In this document: positions 1 through 11,925 of the stretch, one piece after another | Position numbering within the stretch: position 1 is the first letter of the stretch | How the letters are laid out: each line of letters begins with the position of its first letter | Source of the DNA: Costus lasius | Lineage: Eukaryota; Streptophyta; Magnoliopsida; Zingiberales; Costaceae | Direction: 5' to 3' | DNA: 64,000 nt | Assembly: GCA_027563935.2 (NCBI GenBank) | Contig: CM050449.1 | Coordinates: 87,458,371-87,522,370, forward strand | Notes under the pieces: generated by a model | The model's input: only the letters and a program-made list of their open reading frames with translations | Databases searched by the model: none | Told to the model about the DNA's origin: nothing | Program-made: the position numbers and the translations under genes

Positions 1-1204
1 TACCATGTAGCATGCAATCATGTTATGTCAACAGATATAAGAATCGAGCAGAACGGAATCAGAAATGTAGTCAACAGTAATAACAGCGATAAGAAGGTGT
101 CGCTAACTAAATAAGCGGTTGGCACCGTAATAAAGGAAGGAGGTAGAATCCCTACCTCAAAAGCAAACGAACAGTAAATAAATCCAACTAGTAATCACGC
201 GTAATAATCAATAGGTCCTAACAAATTAATCAAGGTATAAGTCAATGGTATCTCATTATAATCCATTTTACTATAATCATCAATTAACATGCTAATCTGA
301 GTTCGTTAAGTAGTTATGTCCAGATCTAGGTTATTTAATCACGTTCGTCAGATATACAAGTCCAGGTTCTATTTACGCATGCATTCATATAAATACATAT
401 GGGGTCGGGTCGGGGTACTAACCTAGTTCGCAGCCACGTGCGAACGTATAACATCACGTAACATCAGAGTATGCAAGAACTAACCCAAATACGCAGATCG
501 CGGCATCGGCACGGATCATGAGTTTCACCGGAACAATGCCGCCGGAACAGTAACCTCGCCGGAACAGTACCCCGGAGTTCACAAATCACCGAAAATCAAA
601 GCAGAAAGCTTTGCCATTTGCCGAAGATCAGAGATGAGGGCAAGAGTTCACCGGAGGAGAAACTGCACCGCCAAAATCATGTTTCTGGCGTGGTTCCCAT
701 CCAAACCCTAGTTCGCTGGACGCAGTGGCGAGGGAGGCAGCGGGCTACTTCGGAGTAGTAGATTGACGCCGGAAGGAGAGGGGAAAAATGTCGCCGGAGC
801 AGGAAGAGGGCGTGTGCATGTTGCGTCTAGCACCGAACCAAAATCGCGAGCTAAGGAGGGGAATCAATGCCGAACAACTTGTTGGACTAGGGCCGCATCG
901 TCGCCGGCACCAGATCCCACCAGAGGAGACGCCAGATGCAAGGGGAGTGAAGCTAAGGTGATGAATAGAAGGAGGGGCGGCGTACGTTTGTGAGGGAGAT
1001 GTGCGACGTCGGGGGAAGACATAGAGATAGGAGAGGAGCTTGTTCATGGGCGAACAAGAGAGGAATGGGCCGCAGGACAACAACACATGGGTTTAACCAC
1101 CGTGCACAGCGATAAGTCCAATCAGTCACATCAGCTAGATTTAAATAATAATATTTTATTTTAAAATTTTCCTCTCGTTTGTCCCCTATGTCATGAACGT
1201 AACA
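1..1204 (-). repeat. 3' LTR of the Tekay-type gypsy element (partial)
   Basis: Base 1 aligns with base 6869 of the right LTR, so about 770 bases of this LTR lie left of the window. It ends in GTAACA at 1204, directly against the polypurine tract. Open frames on both strands here are LTR shadows. Confidence 0.92.
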
Positions 1205-1217
1205 TTCTCCCCACCTT
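1205..1217 (-). other. Polypurine tract of the gypsy element
   Basis: Read on the minus strand this is AAGGTGGGGAGAA immediately before the TGTTA start of the 3' LTR, the expected position for the plus-strand primer. Confidence 0.8.
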
Positions 1218-1303
1218 AAAAGAATTTGGTCCCCAAATTTCATACATATTTATTAATGATAAGCAAACAGGATTACAAAAGCGGTAATACAACAATCACT
1301 CGT

Positions 1304-2567
1304 CTACTCCTCCATCTTTGGGAATAGATCCGGATGTCTCCTCATAAACTCGTCCTCACGCTCCCAAGTAGCCTCACTCTCAGGATGATTCTTTCATTTG
1401 ACTTTGATCAGGCTGATAACTTTATTCCTCAATTGGTGCTCTTTGCACTCTAAGATTTTCACAGGCATCTCCGCATATGTAGCATCCTGCCTGACATGAA
1501 CAACACCATGGGTCAATACATGAGAAGGATCTGCTACATACTTGCACAACATAGACACGTGGAACACTGGGTGGATATGTGTGTGCATCGGTGGAAGCGC
1601 TATTCGGTATGCGACTGGTCCAACTCTCTCCAGTATCTCAAAAGGACCAACATACTGTGGGGCTAACTTACTAGAATATCCAAATCTAGTCGTACCCTTC
1701 TTCGGACAAACCTGAAGAACACGTGATCACCAACATCAAACTTGAGTGGATGTCGTCTCTTGTCCGCGTAACTCTTTTGTGGGCTTTGGGCAGTTAGTAA
1801 TTTCTATCTAATAAGCTGAACCGCTTAGTGTCGTACTCTAACATAGCCGGTCCCAATACACGGCTTTCACCAGCTTCATCCCATAACACCGGGGATTTGC
1901 ACCTTCTGCCGTATAGAGCCTCAAACGGTGCCATCTGGATAGCAGAATGGTAACTATTATTATATGCAAATTCCACCAAGTGCAGGTGGCATTCCCAACC
2001 ATCTATAAAGTCTAAGATGCAGGCCCGGAGCATGCCCTCTAGCGTCTGAATAGTTTGCTTAGACTGATCGTCAGTCTACGGGTGATAAGCAGTACTAAAC
2101 CACAGTTCAGTTCCCAAAGTCTTTTGTAAATTACCTCAGAATATAGATGTAAACCGTGGGTCTCTGTCAGAAATAATGCTAGCAGGAACCCCATGCAGCC
2201 GTATAATCTCACTATAATATAATCTTGTCAGCTTGTTCATCGAGTAAGTCTTTCTTATAGGTAGGAAATGGGCAGACTTGGTCAATCAGTTCACAATCAC
2301 CCAAATCGAGTCGTGACTAGTATGCGACCTCGGAAGATTCGTCATGAAGTCCATAGTCATATGTTCCCATTTCCACTCAGGGATTGGAATATTCTGTAAA
2401 AGCCCAGATAGTTTTCTATGTTCAATTTTGACTTGTTGGCATACCAGATAACGCCCGACATAATCTGTCACGTCTCTCTTCATTCCTTCCCACCAATAAG
2501 ATTTTTTAAGGTCCTTATACATTTTCGTGGCACCAGGATGTACCGTGTATCTTGACTTATGTGCCAC
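1304..2567 (-). pseudogene. Integrase with chromodomain-like C-terminus
   Basis: 2567-2286 holds the zinc-binding H2C2 region and the first catalytic aspartate in MTMDFMTNLPRS. 2033-1794 holds the core segment LVEFAYNNSYHSAI and the YGRRCKSP motif. 1588-1394 holds the C-terminal domain ([18 protein letters not shown]). The end, after an in-frame stop, reads SEATWEREDEFMRRHPDLFP, the usual chromovirus tail. Confidence 0.88.
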
Positions 2568-2717
2568 TTCTAGTAATTCTTCCTTAATGACCTCACGTAC
2601 ACATAGGCGGTTCCAACATCTTATTATACCCTCAGCATCTTGAGTGAATTCTTCCCTTCTTTCCCTTGTAATAATAGACTACAGGTATCAATCATTTGGC
2701 TGCGCCTCAATAATTCT

Positions 2718-3924
2718 CTACACAATTAGAGATTGTGCCATCATCATGGCCAAACATCCATGCTCAGTGGGGCACACAATCTCAACACCTAAATTTGCCA
2801 CCTGTCTGGCCAACTTGGTCAGAGCTACCTGCAAATGTGCTAACACCCCTGCAGTCTTCCTACTTAAGGCATTTGCCACTACATTGGCTTTACCCGGGTG
2901 ATAATTAATGGTATAATCATAATCCTTCAGAAATTTCACCCATCTACACTACCTCATATTTAACTCCTTTTGTAAGAATAAATATTTTAAACTTTGATGA
3001 TCCGTGAAAATCTCAAAGGTAACGCCGTATAAATAATGCTGCCAAATCCTAAGGGCGAATACCACAGCTGCTAACTCCAAATCATACACTGGATAATTCT
3101 TCTCATGATCTTTGAGTTGACTTGAGGCATATGCAATCACTTTATCATATTGTATCAATACAGCACCTAAACCTTGAAAAGATGCATTTGTATACACAGT
3201 ATACTCCTCGTCACCTGTCGGAAGTACCAATATAGGTGCACTGACAAGTCTTCTTTTCAACTCCATAAAGTTATTCTCACAATTTTCATCCTAGAAAAAC
3301 TTAACTTCTTTCTTTGTCAGATTCATGAGTGGAGTTGCAATTTTAGAAAATCCTTCCACAAATTTCCTATAATACCTAGCAAGCCTAAGGAAACTCTGAA
3401 CCTCTGAGACGATGTTTGGACTTTCCCATTCCATGATAGCCCTAATCTTTTCAGGGTCTACGGCAACACTTTCGCTAGAAATCACTTAGCTACAAAGCAC
3501 ACTTGCTGTATTTAGTATATAATTGCTCTTTCCTAAGAGTTTCCAGCACAAGCCGAAGATATCTCTTGTGCTCTGCTCTGCTACGAGAATAGATTAAGAT
3601 GTCATCAATAAAGACTACCACGAATCAGTCCAGATAATCAATGAATACCCGGTTCATCATACCCATAAAAGTCGCTGGTGCATTAGTCAGGCCGAAGGGC
3701 ATCACAATAAACTCGTAATGCTCATAACGTGTTCGAAATATTGTTTTCGACATATCCTCTCCACGGATCCTCAATTGATGAGACCCTGATCTCAAATCGA
3801 TCTTCGAATAAACACAAGTACCCTTAAGCTGATTGAACAAATCATCAATCTGCGGCAAGGGGTACTTATTCTTGATAGTAACTGCATTCAACTGTCTGTA
3901 ATCAACACAGTCGAAATGAGCCAT
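2718..3924 (-). pseudogene. Reverse transcriptase and RNase H region of gypsy pol
   Basis: The RT core is seen at 3924-3625 ([39 protein letters not shown]). The catalytic box reads FIDD at about 3610, after an in-frame stop. RNase H follows at 3266-2718 with [26 protein letters not shown] and ANALSRK. Three separate frames are needed to read it. Confidence 0.9.
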
Positions 3925-4077
3925 CCTTCTTCTTCACGAAAAGAACAGGAGCACCCAGGGAGATGCACTGGGTCTGATAAATCCCTCATCCAGAAGTTCT
4001 TGTAACTGCACTTTTAACTCTTTAAGCTCAGGTGGCGCCATCTGATAAGGTGCTTTGGAGATAGGCACTGTGCCAGG

Positions 4078-4698
4078 CTAGAGATCAATAGTAAAATCAA
4101 TAGCCCGGTCCGGGGGTAATTCAGGTAAGTCTTCAAGAAATACATCAGAGAATTTCCTAACAACTAGTACACGCTTAATGGGGATTAGGGTCTGATCCCC
4201 CGTATCAACAATAGACATCAAATATCCTTGACATCCACTGCTAATTAATCTCCTTGCTTGTAATGGAGAAATAATAGGGGCAATTTGAGTGGGTACCCCA
4301 ATGAATGTATATGTGATTGACCCGTGACGTTTGATTACCACCATGCAATCGTAGCAGTTTACTACTACATGATTATAAGAAAACCAGTTCATCCCAAGAA
4401 TGACCTCGAAATCTGAGAACTCCAGTAACATCAGATCCGAGTAGATAATTAATCTGTTAAAACTCAGATGGCACTGTTGTACCTCCAAGAAAGATCGTAA
4501 TATACCACCCGAGGGTACAGATACTGTCATATTATGTTGAGATAAACTGGGCACTAACCCCAACTTCTTCACAAATGCATATGAAATAAATAAATGCGAG
4601 CTACCAGTGTCTATCAATAAGCAAGCGGGTGTATCATATACTAAAATAATACCTGGCAGCACGTTGCCGATCTCACATTGTGCATCCTGCTCGGTCAA
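4078..4698 (-). pseudogene. Aspartic protease region of gypsy pol
   Basis: The 206-residue open segment contains the aspartic protease active site LIDTGSSHLFIS near residue 30 and the ILGMNWF motif downstream, the pattern of plant gypsy proteases. It is open on its own but is part of the disrupted polyprotein. Confidence 0.85.
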
Positions 4699-4830
4699 CG
4701 CATACGCCTGACTAGTTGTGGGTACTTGAGCCTACTTGTTCTGGGGAACCAGTGCCGTATACCCATGGCGAGGAGGTCGGGGCTGTCCTCGTCGAGGAGG
4801 TGGGGCAGATCTCTACGTACTCGGAGCATA

Positions 4831-5931
4831 CTAGGGTTGCTGCCCCTTACGAGGGCAGTCCTTCTTATAATGGCCCATCTCTTGGCAGTTGTGACACTGA
4901 ATATATTGGAGTGGGCAGTCTCGGGAAATATGACTAACTTCCTCACATTGATAACACGTCCTCGGGTCAGGCGACGACCCAATACTAGGTGGTCGCGACT
5001 GGATAGACCGCATAGACAAGGACCCTGGGGCCCATGATTTTTGACCTGGCTTGATGAAACGATTGCTAGATTATTGCATAGGAGGACTCCTACTGGCAGA
5101 AAACCCAGAATCCTTGGAATGGCTCGAAGTAGGAGCCTTGACCTTATGATGCTTCTGGTCAATGGTGTTCTTGCACTTCTCAGTTTGGCGAGCCATAGCG
5201 ATAACAACTTGAGGAGCTGCAATGGTCCCTCATGCAATGTGAGGGTCCAGTACACAGATGAATTGTTCAGACCGATCAACCACGGTTGGTACCATATTCG
5301 AAAACATCTTCGGTAACCTTTGAAAGTCTGCCAAATACTCCTTAACGGATCGTCCATTTTGCTCTAAAGTCATGAATTCATGGCGCAGCGTTTCATGGAA
5401 AGTCTTCGGAAAATACTCAGTGTTGAATGCCCTACAAAAGACATCCCAGTCATAATGGGTGGCGCCGAGAGTATGTTCGAGTCCCTCGAACCAGTCTTTC
5501 GCGTCATTGGAGAAAAATCATACGGCTAGTGTGACCCTATGATCATTAGGACATTGCAGTAAATCCAATGTATCAGTCACGCTTTGCAACCATCGTGTGG
5601 CCTCCCACGGATCCGGTTTTCCAGAAAACACCTTGAATCTTCACTCCCCCATAGCAGTAAAGCGCGATGCTAGTTCCATTGCTACAATCAATGGAGTTTC
5701 ACGGGCCCTACGTCGTGGCGATTCTTAGACAGGGGACTCTGGAGCGTGTCGCCTACTTCCCACTTCGCTAATATTATCGTCGGGTTGAGTGCGCGGAACT
5801 GCTACAGAAGGTTCTTCCCTTCGATCCTCACCAGAGCCAGATGCCCTTCGCATCCAAGTAAGTGGTAAACTTATTTCTTCACGAGCTAATCCAGCCATTC
5901 GTCCAAGATGGGAACTCTTCTTTAGTGCCAT
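4831..5931 (-). pseudogene. gag region with two CCHC zinc knuckles
   Basis: The gag N-terminus begins at 5931. The retrotransposon gag core is recognisable between about 5680 and 5100 (for example MELASRFTAMGE and the EYFPKTFHETLRHEF region). The nucleocapsid part carries two knuckles, CYQCEEVSHISRDC and CHNCQEMGHYKKDC, both C-x2-C-x4-H-x4-C. In-frame stops interrupt the core. Confidence 0.85.
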
Positions 5932-6079
5932 TTTCTGTAACACAACAACGACAACAGACTTTACATTGATTAGAGTGTCACAGGTTATCAAAATCAAAAA
6001 CGGTTAACACTACGCATCCCTTAAATCCTAATATTTTATCCTAAGTCCTTAAGTCCAATTTAAGACCCTAAACCAAACT

Positions 6080-6091
6080 GTCTGATACCAC
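6080..6091 (-). other. Primer binding site (initiator tRNA-Met type) of the gypsy element
   Basis: The minus strand reads TGGTATCAGAC four bases after the LTR end at 6096, matching the start of the usual TGGTATCAGAGC primer site of plant LTR elements. Confidence 0.85.
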
Positions 6092-6095
6092 TAAT

Positions 6096-8059
6096 TGTTA
6101 CGCCCCTGAGCGCCACTCGGGATCGACGCCGAGAATCCCGAGCCTCGGGACACAATAACATTGTACCTGACAAGTCAACACGAAATCCAAGAGATACAGA
6201 ACAGATATAATAACATAAACCGATGGCTAACCCGGTCACAACATATCCATAATACAAACCAATAGACATAAGACCAGCGCAGCGGTCAATAGAATCAACA
6301 ACACACCAACTCGGCCATGCCTGAACCTAGAGGCAAGTCAAAGGGGGTTAGCCGGAGGCTTAGTAGGGATATATCAAATTCTATGGTGCATGATCAGAAT
6401 ATAAGAATTTACCAGATTACCACCATAACTCTACATGTCCCGTATAGTGTATAAGCAGACTAAAATATGCATCAATATAGTGTCATCACACATAGATAAA
6501 ACCGGGAGCTGATACAGCAATGGTCTGAGACCCGCAACTCTATAATAGAGTGGTCCCTACTAATGGCTCCCCGAATAGTAGAGACGACTATTCGTCGATA
6601 GCCCACTAGTGTAGCATCCTACACTCAGTACAACCCATCTCGCCAAAGCGATTCTCGGGCTGATAACATTCGAGACCTCAAGCCCATATCATCGAGCTCT
6701 CTCGGTCTAACACTAGCATAGGGAGACGATCACACAGCATCTCAAAATCTAACATGCAATAACTGAGGTATACTGAACTGTCTATCGCTAGACATTCAAC
6801 CCTCAATGTATGTATATATACATAACAACATAACAAATACCGATTGACAGAGCAATACCAAATACCCATACCATGTAGCATGCAATCATCTTATATCAAC
6901 AGATATAAGACTCGAGCAGAACGGAATCAGAAATGCAGTCAACAGCAATAACAACAATAAGAAGGTGGCGCTAACTAAACATGCGGTTGGCATCGTAACA
7001 AAGGAAGGAGGTAGAATCTCTACCTCAAAAGCAAACGAATGGTAAACAGATCCAACCAGTAATCACGTGTAATAATCAACAGATCCTAACAGATTAATCA
7101 AGGTATAAATCAATGGTATCTCATTATAATCCATTTCACTATAATCATCAATTAACATGCTAATCCAAGTTTGTTAAGTAGTTATGTCCAGATCTAGGTT
7201 ATTTAATCACGTTCGTCAGATATACAAGTCCAGGTTCTGTTTACGCACGCGTTCATATAAATGCGTATGGGGTCGGGTCGGGGTACTAACCTAGTTCGCA
7301 GCTACGTGCAAACGTATAACACCACGTAGCGTCGGAGTACACAAGAACCAACCCAAATACGCAGATCGTGGCATTGGCACGGATCACAAGGTTTGCTGGA
7401 ACAATAACCTCACCGGAATAGTACGCCAGAGTTCGCAACTTGCCGAAAATCAGAGGGGAAAGCTTCACTGTTCGCCGGAGATTAGAGATGAGGGCAAGAG
7501 TTAGCCGGAGGAGAAATTGTGCCGCTGAAATCATGTTTCTAGCGTGGTTCCCGTCCAAACCCTTGTTCACCTGATGTGGTGGAGAGGGAGGCAGCGGGCT
7601 AGGTCGGAGCAGCAAATTGACGCCGGAAGGAGAGGGGAAAAGTGTTACCGGAGCAGGAAGAGGGCATGCGCACGTTGCGTCTGCCACCGAACCAAAATCG
7701 CGAGCGTAGGAGGGGAATCAATGCCGAACAGCTCACTGGACTATGGCCGCATCATCACCGGCACCAGATCCCACCGGAGGAGATGCCAAATGCAAGGGGA
7801 GTGAAGCTGAGGTGATGAATCAAAGGAGGGGCGGCGTTCGTTTGTGAGGGAGACGTGTGACACCGGGGGAAGAAATAAAGATAGGAGAGGAGCTTGTTCA
7901 TGGGCAAACAAGAGAGGAATGGGCCGCGTGATAGCAACACATGGGTTTGACCACTGTGAATAGTGATAAGTCCAATCAATCACATTAGTCAGATTTAAAT
8001 AATATTATTTTATTTTAAAATTTTCCTCTCGTTTGTCCCCTTGTGTCACGAACATAACA
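6096..8059 (-). repeat. 5' LTR of the Tekay-type gypsy element (complete, 1964 bp)
   Basis: It begins TGTTACGCCCCTGAG and ends CACGAACATAACA on the + strand, so it has 5-bp inverted ends. The 6869-8059 part matches window bases 1-1204. No host gene is seen inside; the short open frames are not conserved between the two LTR copies. Confidence 0.92.
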
Positions 8060-10260
8060 ACTGAGCTCTTCTTGTCCACCATAGACTAAGAACAAATCTT
8101 TATTCTTCCTCATATACTTTATGATATTTTTCATGGCTGTTTAATGTTGGACACGTGGGTTGGATTGGTATCGACTAGTTATACGCATAGGAGGCCTCCC
8201 CTAAGTCCTTCATCTCAAAATACTTCCCTAGCCATGTCTTCACCACATGAAGAGTAGGGATGCCATTTTCGATGAGCAGTATGTCGTTGACATATATGAC
8301 TAGAAATGTGACCAAACTCCCACTAAATTTCTTGTACACACAAGCATTATCCTCGTTCTTGATAAAACTATAATCTTTCACAGCTTCATCAAAATAAATA
8401 TTCCAACTTCAAAAGGCTTGCTTTAAACCATAAATAGACTTTTTTTTTAGCTTGCATACCTTATGAGCTTGGACGAAACATTCGGGCTGTGTTATAAACA
8501 CATCCTCTGACAGGTTTTTATTAAGGAAAACTATCTTTTACGTCTATTTGCTAGATCTCATAATCATAAAATGCAGCTAAAGAAAGTATAATCCAAATGG
8601 ATTTAAATATGGCAACCAGTGAGAAAGTTTTATCATAATCCATCTCGTGGACTTGCCTAAAACATTTAGCCACTAGTCTACATTTGAAGGTAACCACTTT
8701 GTCATCCATGTCTGTCTTATACTTGAAGACCCATTTACACCCTATGAGTTTTACCCATTAGGCAGCTCAACTAAAACCTAGATTTAGTTAGTAGATATGG
8801 AATCCATCTCAAACCACATTGCCTGTAGCCATCTCTCGGAGTTCGGTCTAGCAACCACTTTCTCATAGGTATTGGGTTCATCATCAATGAAATGATGAGA
8901 ATTTCATCATGTTCAGTCGGCAGTGACCCGTACCTATCAGGTGCAGGACGGACCCTCTTAGACCTACGTATGGCCTATGTCTGTGCCACAGGTTAGGTTA
9001 CAACATGTGCAGGTGGCTTAGGTTCCATCATGGCCTCTGTATTTCTTTCACTAGCTTCTTTCTGGTATACGATGAGTCACGCAACTCTTCCTCCATATTT
9101 TTAGGGCTTTTGCATTATATGCAATAGCTAAAACACTGAATAATGTTCCATCGAAAAGTGTTCCTATCACTCCACATTAGTTGTGGACTGGGAAATGATC
9201 GAGGCCGACATTTATGCGAATCTGGGGATGTGAGACTTATGTCAAACATTAGGATTCTAGCAAACTGGAACTCATATTTGATAAATGTGTATTTGTGGAG
9301 TATCCTAGAAAAACCAAAGGATACTACATCTTTAATCCCACAAAGAGCAAAATATTTATTGCTCATATCGCTGTTTTTCTTAAGAAAGATTTTCTCTTGA
9401 AAGAAGTCAGTGGGAGAAGTACATATACCCACATCTGGCCTGTTTATTGAATGGTCTACACACATTGCTGTGTATAAGATCCAACAAACTTGTGGTCCTC
9501 TCACATTGCTTAGTGAAGGGTGCCTTCATCATTTTACCCAACAAATAAGGCTCATGCGCGTCAAACTCCTCATGGAATGTTGAATCCAAGAACCCATTTA
9601 CATGGAGTTGTTAAATGCAATTCTTTTTTATGTGGCCTAAACAACAATGCCAACGATAAGTGTTGTTCAAACCACTTGCTTTGATTCTCTTAGTATTTAC
9701 ATTGCATATAGAACTTTGCATGTCCAAAAAATACAATCTATTGCACAAAGTACTAGAACCATAGAACAGGTTTGCCAATAAAAAGAACGGGTGTTCTCTT
9801 TTATTACATAGCTAAATCCTTTCCTCGCTAAAGTAGGAATGGATATAAAATTCTTGGAAATCGATGGTACATAGTAGCAATGGTCTAGTTCTAGTTGAAG
9901 TCCCGATGGCAGTAAGAGAGTGTAATCTCCTATAATCATGGTAGCAACTTGTGTGTCATTTTTGACTCGTAGGTCAATCTCTCTTGGTCGAATTTCTCTA
10001 CTTCTTTTGAGCCTTTGTATACTTGTACAAATATGCACTCCACATGTGGTATTGAGTACCCACGTGTTAGAAGTAGATAAATTGACTTCAATCACGTAAA
10101 CACTTGAGCCTGAAGACAAAGTGTTCCTCCTCTTCATCTTTTTTCCGAAGCTACTTACAACTCTTGTGCTTGAGGTCACTCCTCAAGTTTTGACACAAGT
10201 AAAACTTATCCTCCTCGAGGACATATTGCAGTTTTAATCCACTATTATTCATAGACATAT
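8060..10260 (-). pseudogene. Copia pol (protease, integrase, RT, start of RNase H), disrupted
   Basis: 10179-9697 has the copia protease region (SNTWVLNTTCGVHICTS, with the active-site D-T-G changed) and the conserved YYVPSISKNFISI. 9589-9407 is the GAG-pre-integrase and integrase start (TSLLDLIHSNVC). 8960-8175 is the linker and RT, with KKSIYGLKQAF, YVNDILL in place of YVDDILL, and LGKYFEMKDLGEASY. 8130-8060 reads AMKNIIKYMRKNKDLF then VYGGQEELS, the RNase H start. Several stops and a deletion between RT and RNase H are visible. Confidence 0.88.
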
Positions 10261-11912
10261 TGATTTACAATAAAAGATATATAGATTAGTACTATATTTC
10301 AATCATTTAATCTGGACTTTAAATAAATAATTATTTCTCACTATTTTATTGGATTGACAACCCTCAAAAGTCAATCTGAAAAACTACAATATCTCTTTAG
10401 TGAGATGGGATCTTTATTTCACATAGGGTGTCGTGTCCTGCTAGGGCAGGAGGAACTGCACAAGGTGACCCATGCTTCATAGGGTAGGAACGCCGGCCGA
10501 TTGCAACTAAGCAATTTCTCTTCTCAATATAGTTTAGTCATTTTGTGCCCCACTAAGGTTCTGCCCCAGGGCCAACGATTTTCTTATAAAGGCGCGTCCA
10601 GGATTTTAACAGGATAAGGGAAATCATTATCACAACACGCCTCCTAAAGATAGATGGGTGTGTACCACTGGGGTGGGAAACATTGCACAACACCATCAAT
10701 TGATAGTTTGACGAGGGCTACGCATTAAAAGGAAAAGAATGGACTTGATATACTTTATTGAGGGTTTTTGTGGTCTCATATCACATTGTTTTATCTTATG
10801 TCTAACATCACAGACATATGATCCTATAGTGAGAGTATAAATAAAACAAGCAAGACATGTTATCAGATAAGTAGTAAAAAAATATGATATGATTATAGCC
10901 CAAACACAGTAAACAAGCCCTAAACCTAGACTAAATACCTAGCAGCTCTAAAAGCCATAAGAATTTGGTCCATGCCACTAAGCCATCGGCTCCTGCTTTG
11001 AGTGCGCCAAGGTCCTGCTCTAAAACCTAGGTGTGTCTCCTAGGTCTTTGGCTCTAGGGGTTAGCTCATAAACCCTAGAGGCACCACCTAAGACACCCTA
11101 GGTGCACCCCTTGGTTCGGCCAGCTCCGATGCTCCTCGTGGTTAGCTCACAAACCCTAAATGCCTTCCAGGGTTCGACCAGCCACATATGTGCCACCATG
11201 CCCTAGGTGCACCATCACCCTCACAAGGTGCGCCTCATTGCTTGGGTGCACCACGAAGCAATGATGCGCTACCATGCCTTCATGCTTCAAGGAGAGTGCC
11301 AGATGTACTTAATCCTCAAAGCTCAAAACTAGACCTAATCTAGAATTATGATACTTTGAATTAAAAAGTGGGACACAGGCCTCACAAGAGTATATCCAAG
11401 GCATGCATAAGGGCTTGTCTATATCCATATCAAATGCATCAACAAAAACATCTGAACATGCTCTATCTACATGCAATGAAAAACCAAGAATAATCAAATT
11501 TTAGTTTTTCATTAAAACTATGTTCATCAATTCTCAACAACTCATTGTAAATCTCAGACTTTTGTTTCTCTCAAAAATCTACAAGTGGCGCATGCATGCT
11601 CTATGCATGCCACCCCCTTGCAATCCTTAACCTATAAAGATTAGGGCAATCACCGAGTCCATGCCCCGCATAATCTTTATAAGTCTCACATCATAGGTCT
11701 ATCCTATGAGTATGAGGAGAAATTAATTCTTCCACATAGGGTCAATCCCTCATGTGACGAAATCGAAATCACAAGATGAACATGAGAAGTTAGAAAAGAC
11801 AAACCTACAAATTTTCTACTTAGAAAAACATAGTATAAGAATTTTCAAAAAAAAAATTATGTCATAGGCACATTAGCAAAATCCAAGTACACCACATGGC
11901 ACTCATTAGATA
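10261..11912 (-). other. Copia internal region between PBS and gag remnant, no coding frame
   Basis: A copia gag of about 1.2 kb would be expected here, but no gag motif or long frame is visible on the minus strand. The segment may be an extended leader or foreign DNA that replaced gag. It contains short internal repeats, such as a phrase around GTTAGCTCA followed by AAACCCTA at about 11062 and 11141. Confidence 0.5.
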
Positions 11913-11924
11913 CCTCTGATACCA
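11913..11924 (-). other. Primer binding site of the copia element
   Basis: The minus strand reads TGGTATCAGAGG one base after the LTR end at 11926, an initiator tRNA-Met-type site with one change. Confidence 0.85.
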
Positions 11925-11925
11925 C

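Larger units (their letters stand above)
1304..5931 (-). pseudogene. Gypsy gag-pol polyprotein, disrupted
   Basis: A single polyprotein can be followed on the minus strand from a gag start at 5931 (MALKKSSHLG) to a stop at 1304-1306, but stops and frameshifts break it into several frames. It is about 4.6 kb, the usual gag-pol length for chromoviruses. Examples of damage are a stop just before the FIDD motif of the reverse transcriptase (about 3630) and stops in gag between 5040 and 5700. The frame is fully contained between the PBS and the PPT. It is not expected to yield active protein. Confidence 0.9.
1..8059 (-). mobile_element. Ty3/gypsy LTR retrotransposon, Tekay/Del (chromovirus) type, left LTR cut by window edge
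   Basis: Two direct repeats (1-1204 and 6096-8059) flank 4.9 kb of minus-strand gag-pol. On the minus strand the order is 5' LTR, PBS, gag with two CCHC knuckles, protease, RT, RNase H, integrase with a chromodomain-like tail, PPT, 3' LTR. This order and the integrase tail fit chromoviruses of the Tekay/Del type. The LTR has TGTTA/TAACA ends. The first 60 aligned LTR bases show three differences, and the reading frame carries several stops, so this is an old, inactive copy. It sits inside a copia element whose RNase H codons resume at 8060. The left flank lies outside the window, so the target-site duplication cannot be checked. Confidence 0.93.
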
